Assembly: GCA_964247055.1 (NCBI GenBank)
Contig: OZ176057.1
Coordinates: 2,232,001-2,296,000 of the forward strand
DNA: 64,000 bases
Reading direction: 5' to 3'
From: Paragordius varius
Taxonomy: Eukaryota > Nematomorpha
The notes below the pieces were generated by a model. That model saw only the letters and a program-made list of their open reading frames with translations. It did no database searches and was not told where the DNA came from. Within the stretch, counting starts at the first letter, position 1; every line of letters starts with the position of its first letter. Positions 25,266 to 33,009 of the stretch are shown one piece after another. Made by a program: the position numbers and the translations under genes.

Positions 25266-28200
25266 CCAAACTAAAAATAATTTTTATTTAAACAAAAAAA
25301 CAATTTTTAAAGAAACTTTATCATTTTATATACCATTTATAGTTCGAATTCACCCTCGAACAATTCAAATTCACCCTATTATTAGTTAAGATTAAAAATT
25401 ACATATGTTTTTTTATATTTTAAAAAATATGAAATTACGTTTAAAATTAATATACTACTGAAATAATAAACTATGCCATAAGAATATATTTCTTATTATT
25501 GATGAGTTATATTAGTTCTTCGAAAAGAAATAATATACTTTTAGGGTGAAATTGTTCTAGGGTGAATTTAAAATCGAGGGAAATTTAGAATCGTTCAAAG
25601 GTAAATTTGAATTGTAAATGGTATACATTGTTTTAAGTTGCAATTTATGAAATGTAGCTGTAAATAAGTACCCTAAAATATACATTTAACAATCATGTAT
25701 TTAAATAAATATACGCTTTATCTTTATAATTTTAATATTTTTTAGTTAATATAGAATTAATATTAAAATAAAATCATATCTTAAAAAATTATGATTTTCT
25801 GATACGGGCCATCTAATTAATGGTAAATATAATCATTTGGGCTAAAACAATAAGTTTTTTACTTAAAATAATCTAATTATTAATTTAAATTTTATTATAT
25901 CATACCATTTACAATTAAAATTCACCCTTGAACAATTCAAATTTACCTTTGAGCAGTTCAAATTCACCCTGAAATAAATTATGTGTTTTTTAAAAATAAA
26001 ATAATACTGAAAAAATAATAAATTATTCCATAAAGATCTATTTCATAATAAAAAATTATATTAGTTTTGAAAACATAAAATAGTTTTTTTAGGGTAAAAG
26101 TGAATTGTTCAGGGGAAAATTTGAATTTGAATGTAAACTGTAAATGGTATACAACTATATATTTATGCATATAAGATATCTCAATAATAAAATACCATTT
26201 ACAGTTCAAATTCACCCTTGAACAAATCAAATTCACCCTCGAACAATTAAAATTCACCCTAATAATAAATTATGTGTTTTCGAACTAATATAACTCATTA
26301 TTAATATAAAATATATCTTTATGGCATAATTAATTATTTTTTTCAGTGTTATTTTAATTTAAAACAAAATTTTATTTTTTAAAAATATATTAAAATATAG
26401 GTAATTTTTAATCTTAAAAAACATGTTATTTATTTAAGTGTGAATTTGAATCGTTTAAGGGTGAATTTGAATTGTTTAAGGGTAAATTTGAATTGTTTAA
26501 GGGTGAATTTAAACTGTAAATGGTATATATAAGATATCTCAATAATAAAATAATGCTTAAATTTTATATCATATTTTATCCAAAGCTAGACAAAAAAATT
26601 ATGTATTTTTACCATATTTAAAAATATAAATATAAAACAAAATATGTTTGTTTTGGCACAGTTTTAAACTATAACTTTTTTAGCTAAACTTATATGTATT
26701 AAAGATTGGGTAAATCCAATTTAAATTTATAATTTTAAGGAGAACACAGCCTTTTTAACAAAAAGTGCATTTAAATTCTAAAAAAAATTTAAAAATATTT
26801 TTCCAAAATTCACCTATCTATTAAATATATTTTAAAATTGTCACCTTGTTGCTTAAACAAGTCCTAACTCCATCATATCCCCCCCCCCTATTTTTTATAA
26901 ATTAACCATAAACAGCGCTAAAAACTAATAAGTTCAACAAATCAACCCTATATAAATTTTATATCATATTCGTTCAAATTAAAGAACACTTTCCTAAAAC
27001 CTAACTAGTTTCTTATGTACAGAATACTTATTTGAGCCAAAAATAATATAAAGTTTAATTTAATTCATTTTTTATTCATTTATTATATATATATATATAT
27101 TAAATATGTCAATTATATTATATAATTCCATTAAAATTAATATAAATAAAATTTTTAAATCAAAAAATTTAATTTATAACTATATATTAGGAAAATGTAT
27201 ATGATTAAATATAGTGACCCATGCCTTTTTTCCATAATCAAGGTCGTTACAGAGGAAAGGATTATATAATTTTCATAAGAAAGATGCAAAACATAAAAAA
27301 CTTAAATCAAATTTAAAAATGAAAAAAACTAAATCTCTGACTTATCATCTCCTAGGTAAAAGTAACATTAGTTTTACCCTTAACAACACAATAAAGGATA
27401 ATTGTAAAACAAGATAAAATTATCTTCATGAAAAGGATGCAACCAATTACAAAGATTTTTTTAATAAAATTTAAAATTTTCTATCTCAATAACATAGTTA
27501 TTACCCTGTGCGTAAGTAAATGTTCAATCGTTATATTTTCTTTGCCATCATGATATTTCCCAAATTCGGGCCACCATTTAGCTATGGGGTCCTGTAATTT
27601 AGCTCCTTGATCTTGATTTTGACTTATCAAATGAGCCAACGTTATTGTACTCACACCCTTTGCAATAGATAGCGTATTAACTAACGTATCTTCAAGCCAA
27701 AAATCACGGTTCCGTTCATCCGAATACCCCGCCCATAAATCTATAATGGGTCGACCACCCAGGTAAGCGGAAAAAGCTGCACCCCCTTGACTTTCAAGCC
27801 CACGCGCAAAGTTTTGTCTATAGTTATATACCATTTACAATTCAATTTCACCCTCGAACAATTCAAATTCACCCTCAAATAAAATATGTGTTTCTTTTTT
27901 AAGATTAAAAAATACCTATATTTTATATATTTTTTAAAAAATAAAAATTTTGTTTTAAATTAAATAATACTGAAAAAATAATAAACTATACCATAAACCT
28001 ATATATTTCATATTAATAATGAGTTATATTAGTTTGAAAACGCATAATTTATTTTTAGGGTGAATTTGGATGTTCAAAGGTGAATTTGAATTGTTCAAGG
28101 GTGAATTTGAACTGTAAATGGGATATAAGAATTTTATATCTAGTCATAACCCTAAAACCGCGACCCAAAAGTGCTTTTTTATGGGAGTAACTTATTGATC

Positions 28201-30400
28201 AAAATGTTTTTGATGTATGCATTTATTTTGCATTGTAAGTATTTGCAAAAGGTGTCAAAGACTGTAAAATTTTTATCGGTATTATATAAAACGGCTCTTG
28301 AGACAAGATGAATAGTTTTTGTGTGCTACTTTTTAAAACTTTTTTAGTGAATACCAATGTAATAAAGTATTAGTTACTATACATTGTTAGTTGTAGATAC
28401 AAGACCTACTAGAAACATTTACAGTTAATTGCCTTATTATTGGTAAAGATAATAGGAAAAAACAAAATTTATATTTACCAATAGTATACCATTACTTTAA
28501 GAATTCAAATTTACCCTCAAACAATTCAAATTCATCCGAAAAATAAAATGGGATTTAGATAATGGTGGATTGTTCTTTGGATGGGATAATAATTTATGTG
28601 ATAGTAGCAAAAATATAATATGCACATTAATGATGGTCAATTTACATTAAAATTATTTTGGCTAATTGGCAATACAGTAGAGTATGGGTAAAAAATAGGA
28701 AATGGTTAAAATTACAACATTTTCCTATCTTACTACATTAAATACGTTTATAAAATCATGAACAAACTTTTTTTATATTATACGCTACGCTAAGCATGCC
28801 CATGTGCGGCCCGCGAAAAATTTAGAAAACATAATTAGCAAAAACATGCTTATAAAATCTTAGTAAAACTCATAATTTTTCGACAGTTTTTTTCAAAAAT
28901 AAGTCTAATTAAATAGTAAAAACGAAGAAAAATTGTTACTCAAGTCTTATATTGGAAATCTAATAAATTATTTGTTTCAAATGCGACCCGTAAAACCATT
29001 TGTATTGGGCACCCCTGCGCTACAGTTATTACCTATTAACCATTGACCAACAACAATGTTAATAAGCCAGTATAAATGTGCATACTGTATTTATGGATAT
29101 GTACACTTTATATGAAAAGATACAATGTAAGTACAGTCATGTATCCTTTATTTTACAAAAATTTATTTTTTTTCGTTAATATTTGTTACAGAATGGAAAA
29201 AAAACAAGAGCTTTATGGTAATTTTTATACTTTTTTTAGTGAATATGCTATTGTTAATAGGCTCTTGTTTTTTCCATTCTTTAACAAATATTTATACACC
29301 CATTTAACGAAAGAAAATAATTTTTGATAAAATAAAGGATACATGACTGTAATTATATATATTGTTAAGTAGTTTCGTTGTTGAAATGCCAGATAGAATT
29401 AAATTACAGTAGAGAGCAATATAATTGAATTAAAAATAAAAGGATTAAAAATTCGCATATATCTTAATCTTAGCCCAATACGACTTCTTTTTGACTGGAA
29501 ATACTATTTGGATATATTTTATAAAAAATGGCATTCACACTGTAAATTACGAAAAAAAAACACTAAATTCTTAAACCGTATTAAGATGGGATCTGTTGAA
29601 AAAGTTGAGATTTAAAAAAAAATATTGATGATTTTATTAAAAAATGACCTAAATAATTGGTAGGTATAAAAAATAATTTTTAATATTTTTATATGGAAAA
29701 TTATAACCATTTGAAAAAAATAAAAAAAAATAGGACTGAAATAATATTTTCAATCAAAAATCGTAGAATAACTATTTTTAAAAATAGTTTCGAGTGACTT
29801 TATAATTTTCATTTGAGAGAAGACATTTTAAATTTCAAATAAATTTTAAAATACTACTATATATGGTTTATGTGGATTAAATGGCCAAACGGTTATCCTA
29901 TAAATACTAGCTAAGAAGAATGAGTAGTTAAAGTTAATACATGCAATTACCATTAAAAAAATAAAAATATGATATTATAAAGTGAAATTAATAAATATAA
30001 ATTATTAAAAAAATTGGCAACCAATTAAATGTAGTGCGTCTTAAAATATAAATTAGATATTGGACTTAAAAAGACAAATACGATCAAATTACTATTAAAA
30101 ATTGTCTTATAAATTTCAGAGTTGTGAAAAATATGCGTATTTATTTGGTAAGTGCAAATTATATTATCTTAATTTCATACCATATCGTAATTAAGAAACA
30201 AATAATAAACTATTAAATATAAATAGTAACTTGAATGCCTCTCGCACACCTTCGAATCCTGGCTCCACATGGCCATGAATATCAAAATTATATGTTTTCT
30301 ATAAATTAATTGGTTACAAATTTACTTCATAAAATTTTGGAATGTAAAAAAATAGAATTGCTGCTAATAGCACGGATATTGAGGTTATTAAAATTGTCAT
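4957..30400 (-). CDS. Giant serine beta-lactamase-like / helical-repeat protein (whole gene, 14 predicted exons)
   Basis: Exons in transcript order: 30400-30326, 30298-30231, 27817-27505, 25229-25069, 24590-24481, 23863-23685, 22515-22371, 21603-21482, 20929-20748, 20675-20116, 19832-16581, 14395-12596, 8665-6863, 6731-4957. Every junction is GT-AG, the phases match at every join, and the lengths sum to 10,545 bases (3,514 codons plus stop). Residues 1-25 are a hydrophobic signal anchor or signal peptide. Residues about 40-452 are a complete beta-lactamase-like serine hydrolase domain (Ser98-x-x-Lys101, Tyr207, His401-Gly402). Residues about 600-3514 are tandem amphipathic-helix repeats. The N-terminus suggests a secreted or membrane-tethered protein. 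In LACTB/EstB-type enzymes the Ser is the nucleophile activated by Lys and Tyr; the substrate here is unknown. The repeats might bind lipid or build structure (inference). No separate start, stop or promoter was found between the lactamase exons and the repeat exons, and one repeat motif is itself split across exons 10 and 11, which argues for a single gene. cDNA is lacking, so the joins are predictions. Confidence 0.75.
6863..8665 (-). CDS. Gene 1 exon 13: duplicated helical module (copy 2)
   Basis: 1,803 bases, one codon longer than exon 12 (P-G-Y-Y-E-Q against P-Y-Y-E-Q). The acceptor is TTTTAG/GT and the donor TTTTA/GTAAGT, both phase 1. The open frame continues upstream of the first internal Met to the acceptor, giving the same D-H-F-P-W-L-T start as exon 12. 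It ends E-K-Y-F-S. The few differences from exon 12 are scattered, including S-S-P-S-L against S-R-P-S-L and N-E-D against N-Q-D. Confidence 0.83.
10406..11003. mobile_element. Family B MITE/foldback element
   Basis: Inverted ends: on the left TATACCGTTTGCACTTCAAG followed by four to five tandem copies of a ~24-base unit (TTCAAGTTGGTCCTTGAAC); on the right the inverse units and GAAGTGCAAATGGTATA. The centre is AT-rich. It shares the tip TATACCRTTT with families A and C but has its own tandem arm sequence. The open frame through its left arm is an artefact of the tandem unit. Confidence 0.75.
11270..11667. mobile_element. Family B MITE, decayed second copy
   Basis: Left arm about 11283-11325 (CTTCAAGCCTTAAAC, AAGTTGGTCCTTGAA); right arm about 11605-11667 with GGACCAACTCGAAGTG and a TATGGTATAC tip. 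The left tip is not recognisable. Confidence 0.55.
12243..12488. mobile_element. Non-autonomous hAT element
   Basis: Ends resemble GTGTGTTCAACACGCGGTCC on the left and TGCGGTCCGCAAAACC ... TGTACACCTC on the right, the ggccgc-rich ends common in hAT elements. The inside is AT-rich with no coding sequence. Confidence 0.55.
12596..14395 (-). CDS. Gene 1 exon 12: duplicated 600-codon helical module (copy 1)
   Basis: Exactly 1,800 bases with phase-1 ends: acceptor ATATTAG/GT, donor TTTTG/GTAAAT. It starts D-H-F-P-W-L-T-P-L-Q-K-S-L-Y-E-R and contains one N-P-A-A-Y-L-E-A-T-K half-unit and three full units (S-Y-Y-E-N-A-K, S-F-Y-D-N-A-R, Y-Y-E-Q-A-R-D). Unit starts are 170 and 128 residues apart. It ends E-K-Y-F-G. 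About 97% identical to exon 13 in protein by eye. The symmetric phase lets the exon be duplicated without breaking the frame. Confidence 0.83.
14396..16580. other. Gene 1 intron 11 (2.2 kb)
   Basis: It contains a right-half family A MITE (about 14525-14612: tandem GTGAATTCGAATTGTTC-like units ending AAATGGTATC) and a family D repeat (15727-16245). The stretch 14820-15460 is unassigned; it shows short coding-like runs but no family signature. No exon was found. Confidence 0.45.
15727..16245 (+). repeat. Family D dispersed repeat, copy 1
   Basis: About 520 bases from AAAATAAAACAGTA to TTTTTGCACACAGTATATA. Internal blocks (CCCTAACTATATGATTTTAGG, GCGGCAAATGAAT, AGCTATCTCATG) recur at 45845-46345 in the same orientation and at 43835-44190 plus 45533-45650 inverted. 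The right tip resembles Tc1/mariner ends, but the left one does not match it clearly, so the class is open. Confidence 0.7.
16581..19832 (-). CDS. Gene 1 exon 11: long helical-repeat exon (1,084 codons)
   Basis: About eight copies of the repeat motif (aromatic-Y-x-S-x-x-Y-L-x-x-T-x-x-M-L-x-E-A-x-x-x-L, then E-D-x-x-x-L-I-D-Q-V-x-x-Y-L-x-G-L), spaced about 130-170 residues. The acceptor CAATCTAG/GT is phase 1 and the donor TTTTG/GTAATT phase 1. The first five or so copies are divergent. From about 17635 to the end, at 16581, the sequence is nearly identical to exons 12 and 13. No cysteine was seen; H-H-K-, S-H-A-H-H-H-P- and H-K-H-type clusters recur. Predicted structure: amphipathic helices with short Pro/His loops. 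Confidence 0.82.
20116..20675 (-). CDS. Gene 1 exon 10: linker and first half-repeat
   Basis: About 187 residues with no recognised domain. It starts H-A-I-P-A-I-A-Q and holds Y-D-V-I-L-S-F-F-G-L and several charged, helix-favouring stretches (L-S-K-L-R-D-T-L-A-H-L-F). It ends Y-F-Q-S-P-E-Y-L-R, the first half of the repeat motif that exon 11 completes (G-V-T-E-L ... I-A-L-A-F-E-Y-I-M-G). The donor is GAGAG/GTAGTG in phase 1. The exon bridges the enzyme domain and the repeat array and has one of the few cysteines outside the hydrolase. Confidence 0.78.
20748..20929 (-). CDS. Gene 1 exon 9: end of beta-lactamase-like domain (G-H-G motif)
   Basis: It encodes F-G-F-P-G-H-G-L-Q-L-A-F-A-D (third motif; His401-Gly402 in place of the K-T-G of true lactamases) and G-L-S-Y-A-Y-L-T-N-T, ending V-V-Q-A-L-Y-K-A-L-N. 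This is the usual C-terminal helix of the domain. The donor is CAGGG/GTAATA in phase 2. Intron 9 is only 72 bases (20676-20747) and leads straight into the helical-repeat part, so the fusion does not depend on a long intron. Confidence 0.85.
21482..21603 (-). CDS. Gene 1 exon 8: beta-lactamase-like domain
   Basis: It encodes P-E-L-L-E-Y-M-V-K-E, then E-I-D-A-I-F-G-D and F-G-M-A-T-G-F-I-L-I-P-N-P-Y, the strand leading to the third active-site motif. The acceptor is GTATAG and the donor TTAT/GTGAGT (phase 0), continuing in exon 9 as G-K-L-S-F-G-F-P-G-H-G. Confidence 0.83.
21604..23684. other. Gene 1 introns 6 and 7
   Basis: Intron 6 is 22516-23684 and intron 7 is 21604-22370. Both are AT-rich simple sequence. 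Open frames in them (for example 21957-22169 minus and 22814-23032 plus) have no family features and are treated as chance. Confidence 0.5.
22371..22515 (-). CDS. Gene 1 exon 7: beta-lactamase-like domain
   Basis: It encodes S-H-S-M-A-L-N-K-P-E-I-R, then P-S-V-I-G-I-G-D-A-R-S-L-A-K-L-Y-G-I-L-A. The P-S-x-x-G-x-x-x-A-R-x-L-A-x-x-Y block is strongly conserved in this family. The acceptor is TTACATTAG in phase 0 and the donor GATAA/GTTAGA in phase 1. Confidence 0.85.
23685..23863 (-). CDS. Gene 1 exon 6: beta-lactamase-like domain, middle
   Basis: It encodes D-L-D-Y-Y-F-G-L-R-S-R-D-L (matching the family's L-x-x-D-F-Y-I-G-L), then E-R-M-F-K-T-L-P-G-L-W and S-N-P-D-F-I-V-K before a strong GTAAGT donor (phase 0). 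Two acceptors fit the frame: AATATAG (start 23863) and, six bases on, TTTAG (start 23857). The first restores the expected L-D before Y-Y-F-G-L and is preferred. Confidence 0.8.
23864..25068. other. Gene 1 introns 4 and 5
   Basis: AT-rich. A short local duplication of TTTAAAATGTTGTTTAG lies near 24700-24775. No other feature is seen. Confidence 0.4.
24481..24590 (-). CDS. Gene 1 exon 5: catalytic Tyr motif (Y-H-V)
   Basis: It encodes Y-H-V-F-T-Y-G-L-Y-V-D-Q-L-I-R-R, then K-H-R-S-L-A-K-Y-F-E-D-E-I-A-K-K-Y. The Tyr (207 in the joined protein) is the expected general-base residue of the family's second motif. The acceptor is TTATTTAG and the donor TATG/GTAATA in phase 1. Confidence 0.85.
25069..25229 (-). 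CDS. Gene 1 exon 4: beta-lactamase-like domain, linker to the Tyr motif
   Basis: It starts A-G-I-P-Y-I-D-K after a TATAG acceptor just next to an intronic TA microsatellite. It contains L-Q-E-N-S-L-W and ends A-A-Q-K-P-A-W-G-A-G-Q-R-R-G with donor AGAGG/GTTTAA in phase 2. The P-x-W-x-x-G-x-x-x-x-Y-H pattern is completed by exon 5. The pattern is standard for bacterial EstB-like and animal LACT proteins. Confidence 0.85.
25329..25624. mobile_element. Family A MITE (copy in intron 3)
   Basis: Inverted ends TATACCATTTATAGTTCGAA and AATTGTAAATGGTATA. The arms are built of a tandem unit ATTCACCCTCGAACAATTC, with an AT-rich centre. About 300 bases, no coding capacity. Confidence 0.8.
25902..26151. 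mobile_element. Family A MITE (copy in intron 3)
   Basis: Ends ATACCATTTACAATTAAAAT and AAACTGTAAATGGTAT. Each arm carries tandem TTCACCCTTGAACAATTC-like units; the right arm is partly decayed. Confidence 0.78.
26192..26526. mobile_element. Family A MITE (copy in intron 3)
   Basis: Ends ATACCATTTACAGTTC and AACTGTAAATGGTATA. The left arm has three TTCACCCTTGAACAA-type units, the right arm four TTTAAGGGTGAATTTGAAT units. The best preserved copy in the window. Confidence 0.82.
27505..27817 (-). CDS. Gene 1 exon 3: beta-lactamase-like domain with S-x-x-K nucleophile motif
   Basis: It encodes G-L-E-S-Q-G-G-A-A-F-S-A-Y (the family's G-x-E-x-x-G-A-A block), P-I-I-D-L-W-A-G-Y, the catalytic N-T-L-S-I-A-K-G (Ser98, Lys101 in the joined protein) and E-H-L-L-T-H-R. 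The acceptor is CTATAG/ACAAAAC. The open frame extends 17 bases further to an ATG at 27834, but that ATG lies inside the tip of a MITE and before a usable acceptor, so it is not the real start. The donor CACAGG/GTAATA is phase 0 and joins exon 4 to give T-H-R-A-G-I-P-Y, a classic motif of the family. Confidence 0.88.
27827..28124. mobile_element. Family A MITE abutting exon 3 of gene 1
   Basis: Ends TATACCATTTACAATTC and GAACTGTAAATGGGATA. Its left tip lies only nine bases upstream (minus sense) of the exon 3 splice acceptor, so the 3' part of intron 2, including any branch point and pyrimidine tract, is MITE sequence. Its tip also supplies the misleading ATG at 27834. Confidence 0.8.
28793..29018. 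mobile_element. Non-autonomous hAT element
   Basis: Left end GCATGCCCATGTGCGGCCCGCG, right end ATGCGACCCGTAAAACC ... TTGGGCACCCCTG. Flanks CGCTACGC and CGCTACAG match at six of eight bases, as expected for a decayed 8-bp hAT target duplication. Confidence 0.65.
29132..29351. mobile_element. Palindromic Tc1/mariner-type MITE
   Basis: About 220 bases, almost all inverted repeat: TACAGTCATGTATCCTTTAT at the left and ATAAAGGATACATGACTGTA at the right, with arms extending inward to the GGAAAAAAAACAAGAGC / GCTCTTGTTTTTTCC pair. TA at both ends fits Tc1/mariner target duplication. Confidence 0.8.
30231..30298 (-). CDS. Gene 1 exon 2: start of beta-lactamase-like domain
   Basis: A short exon after a TTATAG acceptor, encoding D-I-H-G-H-V-E-P-G-F-E-G-V-R-E-A-F-K. 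This is the family's N-terminal signature (G-x-V-x-P-G-F-E-x-V-R-x-x-F). The donor is TTCAA/GTTACT in phase 2. Joined to exon 3 it gives R-E-A-F-K-Q-N-F-A-R-G, the typical continuation. No long open frame exists here; the exon was found by reading upstream for this signature. Confidence 0.8.
30326..30400 (-). CDS. Gene 1 exon 1: start codon and hydrophobic signal anchor
   Basis: Twenty-five codons starting at the ATG at 30400, beginning M-T-I-L-I-T-S-I-S-V-L-L-A-A and continuing hydrophobic to F-F-Y-I-P-K-F-Y-E, then a GTAAAT donor in phase 0. The next exon also starts in phase 0. Animal LACT-type proteins commonly have such an N-terminal membrane segment just before the G-x-V-x-P-G-F-E block, which is what exon 2 supplies. 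The predicted intron 1 (30299-30325) is only 27 bases and carries an in-frame stop, so it must be removed for this start to work. A second ATG lies 11 bases upstream in another frame. A TTTAG near 30444 could be a splice-leader or upstream acceptor (speculative). Confidence 0.55.
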
Positions 30401-32290
30401 TAATATTCATCCAATTTGTTTTAAATAAATAATTGTTTCGAGCTAAAATCTATCGTAAAAATGACTTTGCAATTTTATATTAGAAATCTGTTATACAGCT
30501 GAATTGAGCCTGCCAAATCTTATTTAGTTCCACAAAGATAATACTACCATATGATATAAAGTATTTTCTTAAATTCATTATGCTAACTAGAGTAAAGATG
30601 TTGGTAAGATGTGGAGATTAAAAAGATACAGTATATTTATTGTAGTCTAAACTATATAAATTTGCGGATATCTGAGTTTTAAGCAGATACAACTCTTAAA
30701 CTTTAAATTTTTTGCAGATGAAGAAATAAAATTTTATATTGAGTGGGCTTTGGTTATAAAACAACACTAAGAATAAATAATATATAAATATTGTCGTCGA
30801 AGACCTCATTACAAATTTATAATTTTGTATGCGATAAAATATTAGAGTATTTTTTACCCTAAACTTAAGTTAGTAAATAACCATTTGTTATAAAAGTTCT
30901 TTTGGGTAAAATTAAAGAACGTTCCTCTGTAAATTTTAAAATTAATATGGATAGCTTAATAGCAGGATAGAAAACAACAGTTGATATAAAAATCAATTAA
31001 TTTTTTCCAGTAAATAGCATAGAAATATTTTTAAATTTAATTATTTACATTTTTAAATATAATTTATTTGCCTGTACCATTAGGGAAAAAAATTAAGAAA
31101 AAAAGGTGGTAAAAAGTTCATTTATTAATTTTTTGTGAAACTTCCCCAAAAGATCATGAAGTAATATGCATTGAACAGCGACAATTATTTAAACTATTAT
31201 AAACTGCGTCCGAATTCGGGGTGAAAAAATTATTATGATGAAATATTTATAATTTGATATGAAAATGGATCGGAATAATTATGGCTTTTGATTTTAGGCC
31301 CTTATGAGTGATATAAGAATTTTTACAATTTGGTGTTAGATAGTTCATATCACAAAATGACAAAATTTGCGCATATGCCAATTATTTTTTGCTGAAAGCT
31401 TAATATTTAACACTTGGATACAACACACTCATTTTAGTCCTTCGATTCAAATTGGGGTAGTTGGATACCCCAGGCCTGTTTGAAATCAAATACTTTAAGA
31501 AGTATGAAAGGAATCGAAACCATGGCATAATTTTGCACTTATATAACATTAATAAACCGAATTATATAAAAATTTTTATTAAAAAATACTTGATATTACT
31601 TATTTTAAGCTAAAACCGAATGGTAAAAAGTTCGTCAACGTGACATGTGTCAAATATTAAAATTAAAAATTATTACAAAATAAACCGCTTTTTTTATTTC
31701 TATCAATGTTAGATGTAATTTATATTACAAATTAGCTTTAGTTTTACCCTTAAAATTAAATGTTGACGATATTTTGCAAAAATTTTGTAAAATAAAAATG
31801 GCGTCGAAGTAGTTTGAGATGGAACTTTTTTTCAAAACAAAATTTTATCAAGATGTTTTGGCATATTTATATAATTTTTATCAGGATAGAAGCATAAATT
31901 TAAACTGGGACCGTTTCCTTCAGTAGTTTTTTTAAAAATATTAATTTAAATTTAGTCTGGGGTATTTAGATACCCCAATTTAAATCGAAGTGTTAATTCC
32001 GCAACTCATGAAAATGTATCATGTACTATATTTAAAAAGCAAAATATATATTTTTATAAAATTTTAATTTTTTATGGCCTCCAGATTTTTAAATACTATT
32101 ATATTTATAGCAAAACTCTGATGAATAGTTTAGCCTATTTTATGGCATAGTAGAATTGGTGTTTAATGAGACATTATAATAAATAACTTTTTCTATATTT
32201 CAAAGAAATGAAATATTTCCACAGTTAGAATATTGTTAGAACATTTCGTCTGCAACAAAAATTTTATATATTCAATATTACAAGGCAAAC
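30401..32290. other. Upstream region of gene 1
   Basis: No clear promoter motif. A dispersed motif (TGGCTTTTGATTTTAGGCCC) near 31283 recurs near 12135, 48080 and 63500. A family F inverted-repeat element lies at 31435-32005. The rest is AT-rich. Confidence 0.4.
31435..32005. mobile_element. Family F inverted-repeat element
   Basis: Ends of about 35 bases are inverted: CCTTCGATTCAAATTGGGGT on the left and ACCCCAATTTAAATCGAAG on the right, each with a nearby second ACCCCA/TGGGGT pair. The right half (about 31795-32005) recurs at 58225-58435 (GATATGGAACTTTTT, CTGGGGTATT, ATCGAAGTGTT). Confidence 0.6.
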
Positions 32291-32299
32291 AATTTTTTC

Positions 32300-32990
32300 A
32301 AAACGCAATACTGAGGTGATAGAAATGGCATTTTCTAAAATAAGGGCACTTCCTCGGCATTAAACACTTGGCATTCAGTATCCTTGCTATTTATGATGTT
32401 AGCCAAATGATATTAATTAAAATAGTTTTACTTTAAATCTTTATGTTACAAAGTGATTTACTTCGCAAAAACGCATCATACTAAATTATTTTTGCATCGA
32501 TTGGTGATGGATTATGAAAAATTATGTAAATTTACAAGAAAAAAGGTAGCTTTGATCTTGTCAATTAAATTGCTTCTGCAAAAGATTATGCTCTGAGTCC
32601 AGTGTAACCGGTGCTTCATTGTGTATTATAAAGTCAGATGAAACCGTTAATAAACAACGTTAGAGCCAAAAAAACATTAATTTAAATGCGTTAATAAAAA
32701 GAACGGAATGGGCCAGCAGATATGAAAAAGTCATCTTGAGGGACAATACTCCACAGTAAAACCAGTGAACACCCTGAGATCACTCCGATAGAAATTCTTT
32801 CACATCCTTTAAAATCTCCTTCTATGGTAAATATGCTTATTCACCTTCGCATCAATGGGATACCTCACATAGCAGCACTTAAATATTTTCAAAGATGTTG
32901 TAAAATGGCCTAAATAAAATTTTTCAAAATAAGACAATCAATTTTTCTGGCACCGCATTAACATCAAGAGGATTGACCAAAGGCGTAGAT
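32300..32990 (+). mobile_element. Degenerate mariner transposase
   Basis: Broken coding sequence with mariner landmarks in order. A patch reads E-T-V-N-K-Q-R (family G-E-T-V-N-x-x-R) near 32640, and R-Y-E-K-V-I-L-R-D-N-T-P near 32720 (family R-H-D-K-V-I-L-x-H-D-N-A-R-P-H). A decayed W-E-x-x-x-H-P-x-x-S-P-like region and a Y-S-P-S-H-Q-W-D-T stretch follow. Many stops and frame changes. The terminal repeats were not identified. Confidence 0.6.
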
Positions 32991-33009
32991 ATTGATTGAC
33001 AATATTTTG

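Larger units (their letters stand above)
25230..27504. other. Gene 1 intron 3 with a cluster of family A MITEs
   Basis: Begins (minus sense) at exon 3 and ends next to a TA microsatellite at 25231-25256. It carries three family A MITEs within 1.2 kb (listed separately). From 26530 to 27500 only AT-rich DNA with a C9 run near 26880 is seen. Confidence 0.55.
27818..30230. other. Gene 1 intron 2 (2.4 kb)
   Basis: Besides the family A MITE at the acceptor it holds a half family A copy (28482-28550), a non-autonomous hAT (28793-29018) and a palindromic MITE (29132-29351). About 28560-28760 shares the CTAATTGGCAATACAGTA motif with the palindromic MITE at 47545-47700. From 29352 to 30230 only AT-rich sequence is seen. 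Confidence 0.5.

Noticed and set aside
27481-27834. A short beta-lactamase-like gene starting at the ATG at 27834
   Set aside because: The ATG lies in a MITE tip; exon 2 (30231-30298) supplies the conserved upstream block and joins in phase at a later acceptor, and the frame ends at a donor, not a real C-terminus.
20748-30400. A bacterial antibiotic-resistance gene or recent transfer from bacteria
   Set aside because: The domain is divided by many introns with animal splice sites and is of the LACTB/esterase type common in animals; G-H-G replaces the K-T-G motif.
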